A stretch of DNA of 6,417 nucleotides from Clostridia bacterium. Lineage in GTDB: Bacteria > Bacillota_A > Clostridia > Christensenellales > Aristaeellaceae. A model generated the notes under the pieces. That model made no database searches. It saw only the letters and a list, made by a program, of their open reading frames with translations, and was not told the DNA's origin. Each line of letters starts with the position of its first letter. Within the stretch, counting starts at the first letter, position 1. The position numbers and the translations under genes were made by a program. Below, piece by piece: positions 1 to 6,364 of the stretch. The stretch spans positions 1-6,417 of the forward strand of contig JAFQGN010000132.1 of NCBI GenBank assembly GCA_017398245.1. The letters run 5' to 3'.

Positions 1-386
1 GCTCAGGCGGGATGATCACGGCGAACGACTGCATCGAACAGGGGAGAGACCTGTTTGTGGTGCCGGGGTCCATCTATGCGAGCATGTCGGCCGGGCCGAA
101 CAGCTTGCTGATGCAGGGCGCGTTTCCGGCTGTTTCGCCGTGGGACATTCCGGAGCATTACCGCTGGGGACAGAGGCCTTCGAAGCAGGTAAAAGAGGAA
201 GAAATCTCCCTTTCGCCGGAGGAGGCGCCGGTGGTGCATCAGCTGCGCAGGCAGGAGATGACTTTGGGCGAATTGAGCGCAGAAACAGGCTTTCCTGCGG
301 CAAAATTGAATTCTGTCTTGACAATGCTCGAATTACGGGGAATAATATGTAAGGTTCCGGGCGGCGCATATCGCGCAATAAAATGA
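1..386 (+). CDS. dprA: DNA-processing protein DprA (Smf), C-terminal part only
   Basis: This is the 3' end of a gene that begins before the window; the first complete codon is at 3 and the stop is TGA at 384-386. DprA binds incoming single-stranded DNA and loads RecA onto it, in natural transformation and related recombination. The first 45 or so residues match the end of its Rossmann-like domain: SGGMITAND, then EQGRDLFVVPGSIYASMSAGPNSLLMQGAF, which corresponds to the family pattern SGSLITA..EQGR.VFAVPGS...G.N.LI..GA. A charged linker (KQVKEEE) leads into a winged-helix domain over roughly the last 60 residues, ending in MLELRGIICKVPGGAYRAIK, typical of the DprA winged helix. In Bacillota dprA commonly sits directly upstream of topA, as here. 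No terminator follows it, so transcription may run on into topA. The family call is very secure; whether the missing N-terminus is intact cannot be seen. Confidence 0.95.
   Translation, partial: SGGMITANDCIEQGRDLFVVPGSIYASMSAGPNSLLMQGAFPAVSPWDIPEHYRWGQRPSKQVKEEEISLSPEEAPVVHQLRRQEMTLGELSAETGFPAAKLNSVLTMLELRGIICKVPGGAYRAIK
318..346 (+). promoter_or_regulatory. Sigma-A-type promoter inside the dprA 3' end, for topA
   Basis: A perfect -35 box TTGACA lies at 318-323, followed by a 17-nt spacer and a -10 box AATAAT at 341-346 (five of six matches to TATAAT). A start of transcription near 353 would give a leader of about 170 nt before topA. The site lies in the AT-richer end of dprA and reads in the same direction. 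It is the best promoter match I found in the window and would let topA, trmFO, hslV and hslU be transcribed independently of dprA. That it works in the cell is inference. Confidence 0.65.
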
Positions 387-445
387 CTTGCGGTATATAA
401 AAGCATCCAAAAGCAGCGGTCGGCTGGATGATATAGAAAAAGACA

Positions 446-498
446 GAGCGCGGCGCGCGCAGGGTTTGGAGCGCGGCGCGGGCGGGGGAGGCCCCCGC
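446..498 (+). repeat. GC-rich leader repeat and hairpin upstream of topA
   Basis: The 12-mer GAGCGCGGCGCG occurs at 446-457 and again at 469-480. It is followed by a perfect 7-bp stem, GCGGGGG at 482-488 against CCCCCGC at 492-498, with loop AGG. There is no T-run after the stem, so it does not look like an intrinsic terminator. It ends 12 nt before the topA ribosome binding site (GGAGG, 511-515). Read on the minus strand, the segment contains AAACCCTG (plus-strand 460-467), the same 8-mer that links the first two hairpins of the repeat copy after hslU. It may be a diverged relative of that family, but this is weak evidence. Confidence 0.5.
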
Positions 499-521
499 AA
501 AGATCAAAACGGAGGATTCCG

Positions 522-2624
522 ATGGCGTATAAACTGGTTATCGTAGAATCTCCTGCCAAGGCGCGTACGATCGCGAAATTCCTGGGCAGGTCGTATAAAG
601 TAGAAGCTTCGCAGGGACATGTGCGCGATCTGCCCAAGTCTCAGCTGGGCGTGAATGTGGAAGACAATTTCGAGCCGCATTATATCACCATCCGCGGCAG
701 GGGCGATATTCTGGATAAGATCCGCAAAGAGGCCAAGGGCGCAACGCGGGTCTATCTCGCGACAGACCCGGACCGCGAGGGCGAGGCGATATCGTGGCAT
801 CTTTCGCAGGTGCTGAAGATCCCGCAGGACGAAGCGTGCAGGATCGAATTCAACGAGATCACATCCAAGGCGGTAAAGGCGGCGGTGAAGACCCCGCGCA
901 AGCTGGATATGGACTTGGTGGCGGCGCAGCAGGCAAGGCGCGTGCTGGACAGGCTGGTGGGCTATAAGATCAGCCCGCTGCTTTGGGCCAAGGTGCGCAA
1001 GGGCCTGTCCGCCGGGCGCGTGCAGTCGGTGGCGTGCGCGATGATCGTGGAGCGCGAAAACGAAATCGACGCGTTCCAGCCGCAGGAATACTGGAACATG
1101 TTCGGTATGTTCAAGGATGGAGACGTCACTTTCCGCGGAAAGTTTACGGCCATCGACGGGCAGAGGGTCACGCCTGCTTCGGCAGAAGAGGTGGCCGCGA
1201 TCTCGGCAAGGGCGAAGGACGCGCAGTTCAAGGTGACGAGCGTGAAGCGCGGCGTGAAGCTGCGCCACCCCGTTGCGCCGTTCACCACGCCGAGTTTGCA
1301 GCAGGAGGCCTCGCGCAAGCTGGGCTTTACCACGCAGAAGACGATGCAGATCGCTCAGCAGCTGTATGAAGGCGTGGACCTGGAGGGCGAGGGCACGCAG
1401 GGTATCGTGAGCTATATCCGTACCGACTCCACCCGCGTTTCCGACGAGGCGGTGGCCGCGGTGCGCGCGCTGATCGGCGAGAAGTTCGGCGAGAATTTCC
1501 TGCCGGAGCAGCCCAACGAATACAAGGGACGCAAGAATATTCAGGATGCGCACGAGGCGATCCGCCCGACGGTGGTGGAGCGCACGCCCGAGAGCATCAA
1601 GGCATCGCTGACGAACGATCAGTTCAAGCTGTACAGGCTGATCTACCAGCGCTTTGTGGCCAGCCAGATGAAGCCGGCCGAATACGACACCATGGCCGCA
1701 GAGGTGGAGGGCGACGGCATCGCGTTCCACTTTGGCGGACAGAAGCTGCGCTTTGCGGGCTTTATGAAGCTGTATGTGGAAGGCCACGACGACGAGCAGG
1801 AGGAGGCCGATACCGCGCTGCCGAACCTGGAAGAGGGCACGGAGGCGGTGCTGACCGACCTGGAAAGCGAGCAGCGCTTTACACAGGCTCCGCCGCGATA
1901 CACGGAGGCTTCGCTCGTGCGCGCGCTGGAGGAAAAGGGCATCGGCAGGCCTTCGACCTATGCGCCGACGATCACCACGCTGCTCACGCGCGGATACGTT
2001 TCGCGCGAGAACAAGCGCCTGGTGCCCAACGAGCTGGGCATCGTGGTGACAGACGTGATGCAGAAGCATTTCCCCGATATTGTGAACCAGGCGTTCACGG
2101 CGGATATGGAAAACCAGCTGGACGACGTGGAAGCGGGCAAGGAAGACTGGCACGACGTCATCGGCGAGTTCTACGGGCCGTTTGCCCAGTCGCTCGAAAA
2201 GGCGGAGGCCAGCATCGAAAAGATGGAGATCAAGGACGAGGTCTCGGACATCCCCTGCGAAAAGTGCGGGGCGATGATGGTGTACAAGATGGGCCGGTTC
2301 GGCAGGTTCCTGGCGTGTCCGAATTTCCCGGAATGCCGGTTCACGATGCCGATCCTCAAGGACATCGGCGTGCCCTGCCCGGAATGCGGCGGAAAGCTCT
2401 TGGAGCGCATGAGCAAGAAGGGCCGCAAGTTCTTCGGCTGCGAGCATTACCCGGAGTGCGCGTTTGTGAGCTGGGACATGCCGGTGAACACGAAGTGTCC
2501 CAAGTGCGGCGGGCGCATGGTATTGAAGCGCGGCCGCAAGGGCGAACAGTTCCACGTATGCATCAACGAGACCTGCAACGAGCGCGTGCTGGTTGCGCAG
2601 GAGCAGGAGAACAATGAAGAATAA
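522..2624 (+). CDS. topA: DNA topoisomerase I (type IA, omega protein)
   Basis: A complete 700-residue type IA topoisomerase, close to the usual length in Bacillota. It relaxes negatively supercoiled DNA by cutting and resealing one strand through a 5'-phosphotyrosine link. The Toprim domain occupies about residues 1-120, with KLVIVESPAKA (Glu9) and the metal-binding TDPDREGEAISWHL (Asp82, Asp84, Glu86). The catalytic Tyr298 lies in SYIRTDSTRVS, with Arg300 beside it. HEAIRPT (344-350) and EEKGIGRPSTYAP (470-482) are further family blocks. Three C-terminal zinc ribbons carry cysteine sets 579/582/599/605, 619/622/640/646 and 659/662/680/685; the last has a four-residue gap in its second pair instead of five. 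ATG 522 is supported by GGAGG at 511-515 with six nucleotides between. The final codons also carry the ribosome binding site and start of trmFO, so the two genes are probably translationally coupled. Confidence 0.98.
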   Translation: MAYKLVIVESPAKARTIAKFLGRSYKVEASQGHVRDLPKSQLGVNVEDNFEPHYITIRGRGDILDKIRKEAKGATRVYLATDPDREGEAISWHLSQVLKIPQDEACRIEFNEITSKAVKAAVKTPRKLDMDLVAAQQARRVLDRLVGYKISPLLWAKVRKGLSAGRVQSVACAMIVERENEIDAFQPQEYWNMFGMFKDGDVTFRGKFTAIDGQRVTPASAEEVAAISARAKDAQFKVTSVKRGVKLRHPVAPFTTPSLQQEASRKLGFTTQKTMQIAQQLYEGVDLEGEGTQGIVSYIRTDSTRVSDEAVAAVRALIGEKFGENFLPEQPNEYKGRKNIQDAHEAIRPTVVERTPESIKASLTNDQFKLYRLIYQRFVASQMKPAEYDTMAAEVEGDGIAFHFGGQKLRFAGFMKLYVEGHDDEQEEADTALPNLEEGTEAVLTDLESEQRFTQAPPRYTEASLVRALEEKGIGRPSTYAPTITTLLTRGYVSRENKRLVPNELGIVVTDVMQKHFPDIVNQAFTADMENQLDDVEAGKEDWHDVIGEFYGPFAQSLEKAEASIEKMEIKDEVSDIPCEKCGAMMVYKMGRFGRFLACPNFPECRFTMPILKDIGVPCPECGGKLLERMSKKGRKFFGCEHYPECAFVSWDMPVNTKCPKCGGRMVLKRGRKGEQFHVCINETCNERVLVAQEQENNEE
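2599..2609 (+). promoter_or_regulatory. Tandem ribosome binding site that sets the trmFO start
   Basis: Two AGGAG motifs, at 2599-2603 and 2605-2609, lie 10 and 4 nt before ATG 2614, inside the last codons of topA. They support ATG 2614 over the upstream in-frame TTG at 2593. TTG 2593 has no comparable motif in front and would add seven residues before the conserved beginning of TrmFO. Confidence 0.75.
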
Positions 2625-3927
2625 TCAGGTTACGGTGATCGGCGCGGGAATGGCCGGGTGCGAGGCTGCGTGGCAGCTGGTGAAGCGCGGCATCCCGGTG
2701 AAGCTGATCGAAATGAAGCCGGTGCGGCGCAGTGCCGCGCATACCGGCGATGGGTTTGCCGAACTGGTGTGCTCCAATTCGCTTAAGGCGGAAAACCTGA
2801 CGAGCGGATCGGGCCTGCTGAAGGCAGAAATGAAGCTGCTGGGCTCGCTGCTGCTCGAATGCGCGGAAAAGGCGCGAGTTCCGGCGGGCGGCGCGCTGGC
2901 GGTGGACAGGGATATCTTTTCGGCGGAAGCCACGAAGGCGCTCAGGGAGCACCCGCTGGTGGAGGTCGAGATAAAGGCGGTGGAGGAGATCCCCGAGGGG
3001 CCGGCGATCATCGCGACGGGCCCGCTGACGGACGCGCCTCTGGCCGAAGCTATCCGCAGGGAAGAGGGCGCGGATTCGCTGTATTTCTTCGATGCGGCTG
3101 CGCCGATCGTGACGGCGGAATCGCTGGATGAAGAGAAGATCTTCCGCGCTTCGCGCTACGGAAAGGGCGACGGGGACGATTATATCAACTGCCCGATGGA
3201 CGAGGAGACCTACAGGGCCTTTTACGACGCCCTGACGACGGCCGAGCGCGCGGACGTGCACGGGTTTGAAAAGAAGATGGTGTTTGAAGGGTGTCTGCCG
3301 GTGGAAGTGCTGGCGGACAGAGGCTTTCAGACGCTCGCGTTCGGCCCGATGAAGCCGGTGGGACTGGTCGACCCGCGCACGGGCAAGGAGCCGTACGCCG
3401 TTGTGCAGCTGCGCAGGGAAAACGCCGAGGGCACGCTATATAATCTCGTCGGGTTCCAGACAAGGCTCAAATGGGGCGAACAGAAGCGCGTGTTTTCGAT
3501 GATCCCGGGCCTGGAAAAGGCGGAATTTGCGCGCTACGGCGTGATGCACCGCAACACCTATCTGAACGGCCCGCAGGTGCTGGACAAGAATTTTGTGTGG
3601 AAAAAGCATCCGGATATCCGCTTTGCCGGGCAGATGACCGGCGTGGAAGGATATATGGAATCGGCCGCTTCCGGTATGGTGGCGGGGCTGAACATGGCGC
3701 GCAAGATTCTGGGGCAGAACGAGGTGGAATTCGGCGGGAAGACGATTATCGGCGCGCTGGAAAAGCACACGAGAACGCCAAATGAGAATTATCAGCCGAT
3801 GAATTCTAACTTCGGAATACTGGACAGGCTCAGCGAGCGCGTGAAGGGCAAGCGCAACCGGTACGAAAAGATGGCCGAGGTCTCGCTTGCCGAGATGAAG
3901 AGGATCATAGAGGAGAACGGAATATGA
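2614..3927 (+). CDS. trmFO: Methylenetetrahydrofolate-tRNA (uracil-54-C5) methyltransferase TrmFO
   Basis: A 437-residue cytosolic FAD enzyme, the normal length for TrmFO (formerly Gid). It forms 5-methyluridine at position 54 of the tRNA T-loop, taking the carbon from 5,10-methylene-tetrahydrofolate and reducing it through FAD. The N-terminus has the dinucleotide-binding fingerprint [15 protein letters not shown] (GxGxxG at residues 10-15). [13 protein letters not shown] carries Cys53, and [14 protein letters not shown] carries Cys227; these match the two cysteines described as catalytic in the Bacillus subtilis enzyme (53 and 226). Other family blocks are [29 protein letters not shown] and [16 protein letters not shown], and the C-terminus [14 protein letters not shown] is typical. 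The start ATG overlaps the end of topA by 11 nt. Its stop overlaps the hslV start in ATGA, where many relatives have xerC instead. Identification is very secure. Confidence 0.97.
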   Translation: MKNNQVTVIGAGMAGCEAAWQLVKRGIPVKLIEMKPVRRSAAHTGDGFAELVCSNSLKAENLTSGSGLLKAEMKLLGSLLLECAEKARVPAGGALAVDRDIFSAEATKALREHPLVEVEIKAVEEIPEGPAIIATGPLTDAPLAEAIRREEGADSLYFFDAAAPIVTAESLDEEKIFRASRYGKGDGDDYINCPMDEETYRAFYDALTTAERADVHGFEKKMVFEGCLPVEVLADRGFQTLAFGPMKPVGLVDPRTGKEPYAVVQLRRENAEGTLYNLVGFQTRLKWGEQKRVFSMIPGLEKAEFARYGVMHRNTYLNGPQVLDKNFVWKKHPDIRFAGQMTGVEGYMESAASGMVAGLNMARKILGQNEVEFGGKTIIGALEKHTRTPNENYQPMNSNFGILDRLSERVKGKRNRYEKMAEVSLAEMKRIIEENGI

Positions 3928-4457
3928 GCATAAAGGGTACCACCATTTGCGCGGTGCGCCGAAACGGCAAATGCGCCATGGCCGGCGACGGGCAGGTGAC
4001 GGTTGGCGAAAACACGATCATGAAAGCAACGGCCAAAAAGGTGCGCCGTATTTACGGGGGCAAGGTCGTGACCGGGTTTGCCGGAAGCGTGGCCGACGCA
4101 TTCGCGCTGTGCGAAAAATTCGAAGAAAAGCTGACGCAGTTTTCGGGGAACCTTCCGCGCGCGGCGGTGGAGCTGGCGCAGGAATGGCGCATGGACCGAG
4201 CGATGCGAAAGCTGGAGGCCATGCTGCTGGTGGCGGATGAAGAAAACCTGATGCTGGTTTCAGGCACGGGCGAGGTCATCGAGGCGGACGACGGCATTCT
4301 GGCTATCGGTTCCGGCGGAAATTACGCGCTGGCCGCAGCAAGGGCGCTGGCACAGAACACCGATCTGAGCGCGCATGAGATCGCCGAAAAGGCGCTGCAT
4401 GTGGCGGCGGAGATCTGCGTGTTCACCAACAGCAATAGCATCGTCGAGGATGTGTGA
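3924..4457 (+). CDS. hslV: ATP-dependent protease peptidase subunit HslV (ClpQ)
   Basis: A complete 177-residue, proteasome-beta-like peptidase. HslV forms a double-hexamer chamber that degrades proteins unfolded and fed in by the HslU ATPase. The start of the mature enzyme reads [20 protein letters not shown]. The likely nucleophile is Thr6 of the reading frame, exposed by removal of the short leader MSIKG; in mature numbering this puts a lysine at position 33 (ATAKK), the family's catalytic lysine. [10 protein letters not shown] and [16 protein letters not shown] are further signatures. The B. subtilis homologue instead uses an N-terminal serine, so this protein is of the more common threonine type. 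The start ATG overlaps the trmFO stop (ATGA) and is preceded by AGGAG at 3911-3915, spacing 8, so the genes are almost certainly co-transcribed and probably translationally coupled. Its partner hslU follows only after an unusually long 240-nt gap. Confidence 0.97.
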   Translation: MSIKGTTICAVRRNGKCAMAGDGQVTVGENTIMKATAKKVRRIYGGKVVTGFAGSVADAFALCEKFEEKLTQFSGNLPRAAVELAQEWRMDRAMRKLEAMLLVADEENLMLVSGTGEVIEADDGILAIGSGGNYALAAARALAQNTDLSAHEIAEKALHVAAEICVFTNSNSIVEDV

Positions 4458-4465
4458 CGAGGGTT

Positions 4466-4535
4466 ACGTTTGGGACGCTGTCCCCAAACCCCTGCCAAGG
4501 GGAATGAGTCCCATTGGATCCCTCATATGGGGGAT
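4466..4535 (+). repeat. Multi-hairpin repeat, copy A, after hslV
   Basis: The copy begins about 10 nt after the hslV stop. Hairpin 1 pairs TTTGGGAC (4469-4476) with GTCCCCAAA (4480-4488), with one bulged C. Hairpin 2 pairs CCAAGGGGA (4495-4503) with TCCCATTGG (4509-4517), with one mismatch. Hairpin 3 is the near-palindrome ATCCCTCAT/ATGGGGGAT (4518-4535), with one T-G wobble. The order, linkers and loop sequences match copy C after hslU in the same orientation. No T-run follows, so it is not a classical terminator. It encodes no plausible protein. Confidence 0.8.
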
Positions 4536-4616
4536 TAGCATTGATATGGCAGGGGTGCGTTCTGTCATGATAAGAGTTGGAGGAGAAGGTTGAAGGACAA
4601 TACTTCTGCTTAATTG

Positions 4617-4687
4617 AGGTTTGCAAAGGGAATCATTCCCTTTGCCGAGGGGCTTTGGGGCGAGCAGCCCCCATCGTTTCCCCCATA
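4617..4687 (-). repeat. Multi-hairpin repeat, copy B, inverted, before hslU
   Basis: The reverse complement of this stretch aligns with copies A and C. Hairpin 2 is a perfect 11-bp palindrome around one base (4623-4633 against 4635-4645). Hairpin 1 pairs GGGGC (4657-4661) with GCCCC (4667-4671). The outer edge, read in reverse, is TATGGGGGA, resembling the TACGGGGGA that opens copy C. The third hairpin is degenerate here. The outer edge meets the hslU ribosome binding site at 4687. Compared with copy C, hairpin 2 has two base-pair swaps that keep the stem intact. Confidence 0.8.
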
Positions 4688-4692
4688 AGGAG
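4687..4692 (+). promoter_or_regulatory. Ribosome binding site that sets the hslU start
   Basis: AAGGAG lies five nucleotides before ATG 4698. The alternative in-frame ATG at 4749, which would begin the protein where most HslU proteins begin, has no such motif in front. The site directly borders repeat copy B, so its accessibility could depend on folding of that repeat. Confidence 0.7.
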
Positions 4693-4697
4693 AATGC

Positions 4698-6104
4698 ATG
4701 GAAAACAACGCTTTGGTACCGGTCGCCCAGAAAAAGGCCGGCGGGCAGATGACGCCCAGAGAAATTGTTAGAGAGCTGGACCGATACATCATCGGCCAGA
4801 CGGACGCGAAAAAGGCGGTGGCGGTGGCTCTGCGCAACCGCTACAGGCGTTCGCTTTTGCCGGACGAGATCCGCGAAGAAGTGACGCCGAAGAACATACT
4901 GATGGTTGGCCCCACGGGCGTGGGTAAGACCGAGATCGCGCGCAGGCTGGCTAAGCTGGTGGACGCGCCGTTCGTGAAGGTGGAAGCGACCAAATTCACG
5001 GAAGTGGGCTATGTGGGCCGCGATGTGGATTCCATCATTCGCGACCTGATCGAAGCTTCGATCCGGCTGGTCAAGGCGCAGCACACCTCTTTGGTAGAGG
5101 AGCAGGCGAAGTACAACGCCGAGGAGCGCATCGTGGGCCTGATGACGAAGACGGGCGCGAAGAAGCCGGCCAACCCCATCGACATTCTGCTTGGCAACAA
5201 GCCCAAGGAGCCGGAGCTTCCGCCGGAGGAAAAGGCGCGCGCGGGCGAAAAGCGCGAGGAAATCCGCCGGAAGTTGGCGGCGGGCGAGCTGGAGAACGAG
5301 ATCGTCGAAGTGGAAGTGGAGGAGAACACGCCGAAGGGCGAGATCCCCGGCACCGACGTGAACATGAACGACATGCTCGGCTCGATTCTGCCCAAGAAGA
5401 CGAAAATGCGCAAGGTGCCCGTGCACGAGGCGCGGCGCATCCTGATCGCCGAAGAGGAGCAGAACCTGATCGACATGGACGCCGTGTATTCCGAGGCGAT
5501 CCGCAGGGCGGAGCAGGACGGCATCGTGTTTTTGGACGAGATCGACAAGGTGGCGGGCAAGGCTTCCGGTCATGGGCCGGACGTTTCGCGCGAGGGTGTG
5601 CAGAGGGATATCCTGCCCATCGTGGAAGGCTGCACGGTGCCGACGAAGTACGGCCCGGTCAAGACCGATCACATGCTGTTCATCGCGGCGGGCGCGTTCC
5701 ACGTTTCCAAGGTGAGCGATCTGATCCCCGAATTGCAGGGCAGGTTCCCCGTGCGGGTGGATCTCAAGCCGCTGACGGTGGACGATTTCAGGCAGATCCT
5801 CGAAAAGCCGGACAACGCGCTGATACGGCAGTATCAGGCGCTGCTGGGCGTGGACGGGGTGACGCTGGAATTCCGGGACAGCGCGATCAACGCCATTGCC
5901 GAATATGCATACAGCTGCAATGCGACGGACGAGAATATCGGCGCGCGCAGGCTGCACACGGTGCTGGAAAACCTGCTGAGCGATATTGCGTTCAACGCGG
6001 GCGGCGGAGACGCGCCGCAGATCACCGTGGTGGTGGACGCTGCGTATGTGGAAAACCAGCTGCAGGCGCAGAAGGAAAAGGATCTGAAGAAGTATATTCT
6101 GTGA
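4698..6104 (+). CDS. hslU: ATP-dependent protease ATPase subunit HslU (ClpY)
   Basis: A complete 468-residue AAA+ unfoldase that caps HslV and threads substrates into it. [16 protein letters not shown] begins the conserved part at residue 19. Walker A is GPTGVGKT (71-78), the pore loop is GYVGRD (104-109), and Walker B is IVFLDE (276-281). Sensor 1 lies near IAAGAFH (329-335), the arginine finger is Arg349 in LQGRF, and sensor 2 is GARRLH (415-420). Residues about 110-240 form the charged family-specific I domain. The C-terminus LKKYIL matches the tail that HslU inserts into HslV. The first 17 residues, [17 protein letters not shown], are longer than the usual short lead-in (E. coli begins MSEMTPREIV). 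The gene stands 240 nt after hslV, across two inverted repeats, and no strong promoter of its own was found. It is followed by a repeat copy and a terminator, not by codY. Confidence 0.97.
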   Translation: MENNALVPVAQKKAGGQMTPREIVRELDRYIIGQTDAKKAVAVALRNRYRRSLLPDEIREEVTPKNILMVGPTGVGKTEIARRLAKLVDAPFVKVEATKFTEVGYVGRDVDSIIRDLIEASIRLVKAQHTSLVEEQAKYNAEERIVGLMTKTGAKKPANPIDILLGNKPKEPELPPEEKARAGEKREEIRRKLAAGELENEIVEVEVEENTPKGEIPGTDVNMNDMLGSILPKKTKMRKVPVHEARRILIAEEEQNLIDMDAVYSEAIRRAEQDGIVFLDEIDKVAGKASGHGPDVSREGVQRDILPIVEGCTVPTKYGPVKTDHMLFIAAGAFHVSKVSDLIPELQGRFPVRVDLKPLTVDDFRQILEKPDNALIRQYQALLGVDGVTLEFRDSAINAIAEYAYSCNATDENIGARRLHTVLENLLSDIAFNAGGGDAPQITVVVDAAYVENQLQAQKEKDLKKYIL

Positions 6105-6105
6105 G

Positions 6106-6192
6106 TACGGGGGATGGGAACGCCAAAGGGGCTCTGCCCCTTTGGAAACCCTGCCAAGGGGAATGATTCCCCTTGGAACCCTCAAATAGGGC
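6106..6192 (+). repeat. Multi-hairpin repeat, copy C, after hslU
   Basis: This is the best-preserved copy and begins just after the hslU stop. Hairpin 1 is a perfect 10-bp stem, CCAAAGGGGC (6123-6132) against GCCCCTTTGG (6136-6145), loop TCT. The linker AAACCCTG follows. Hairpin 2 is a perfect 11-bp palindrome around one G (6154-6164 against 6166-6176). Hairpin 3 pairs CCCT (6179-6182) with AGGG (6188-6191). It lies in the same orientation to its upstream gene as copy A does after hslV, and sits 10 nt before the intrinsic terminator. Confidence 0.85.
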
Positions 6193-6201
6193 ATGGATAT
6201 A

Positions 6202-6233
6202 AAAAAGAGAGGCGTTTGGGCGTCTCTCTTTTT
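6202..6233 (+). terminator. Intrinsic terminator of the topA-trmFO-hslV-hslU unit
   Basis: A 13-bp stem pairs AAAAAGAGAGGCG (6202-6214) with CGTCTCTCTTTTT (6221-6233), with one G-T wobble and loop TTTGGG; the 3' arm ends in a T-run. The matching A-run on the left means the minus strand also shows a stem ending in T's, so it could stop transcription from both sides. It lies about 100 nt after the hslU stop. Confidence 0.88.
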
Positions 6234-6364
6234 ATATTGTCGTTTTTTAAGGGGGATTTTGGTGAAGGAAGAGGTTCTCGGTTCGTATATGCAAAAGCCT
6301 TCCGGGGAAGAATAGGGGCATCCCCCTTCCTGCGGGAAGGGATTGCGGACGGAGGGATGCGCCC
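6234..6364 (+). other. Gene-free leader before the next unit
   Basis: These 131 nt separate the terminator from the next start codon. I found no convincing -35/-10 pair, although the position requires a promoter for the downstream gene unless it is read through the terminator. Short stems can be drawn: GGGG/CCCC (6315-6318 against 6322-6325) and CCCTTCC/GGAAGGG (6324-6330 against 6335-6341). They share bases and so are mutually exclusive. GGAGG at 6351-6355 is the ribosome binding site for the gene at 6365. Confidence 0.4.

Noticed and set aside
404..430. Hairpin CATCC/GGATG after dprA as a terminator
   Set aside because: No T-run follows (ATATAGAAAAAG), and the stem is broken by an asymmetric bulge.
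504..2555. Long minus-strand open frame of 683 codons opposite topA
   Set aside because: It is the shadow of a GC-rich gene: strong third-position G/C use keeps the opposite frame open. The translation is rich in Arg, His and Leu with no recognisable domain, while the plus strand is unmistakably topA.
2593..2613. TTG 2593 as the trmFO start
   Set aside because: It would add seven residues before the conserved N-terminus; ATG 2614 has AGGAG motifs at suitable distances and places Cys53 exactly where the family has it.
4541..4571. Possible hslU promoter, TTGATA with CATGAT
   Set aside because: The spacing is 19 nt and the -10 matches only four of six bases; too weak to list as a feature, although a separate hslU promoter remains possible.
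4504..4593. Short plus-strand frame MSPIGSLIW... ending in TGA between hslV and hslU
   Set aside because: It begins inside hairpin 2 of copy A and consists partly of repeat sequence, with no ribosome binding site in front.
4466..4687. Palindromic repeats as a CRISPR array
   Set aside because: The copies are few, diverged, in opposite orientation and irregularly spaced, with no short unique spacers and no cas genes nearby.
4458..4697. CIRCE or CtsR heat-shock operator in front of hslU
   Set aside because: I looked for the TTAGCACTC-type inverted repeat and the GGTCAAA tandem repeat and found neither.
4464..6194. Minus-strand open frame of 576 codons opposite hslU
   Set aside because: Same shadow effect; it also runs through two repeat copies and has no family resemblance.
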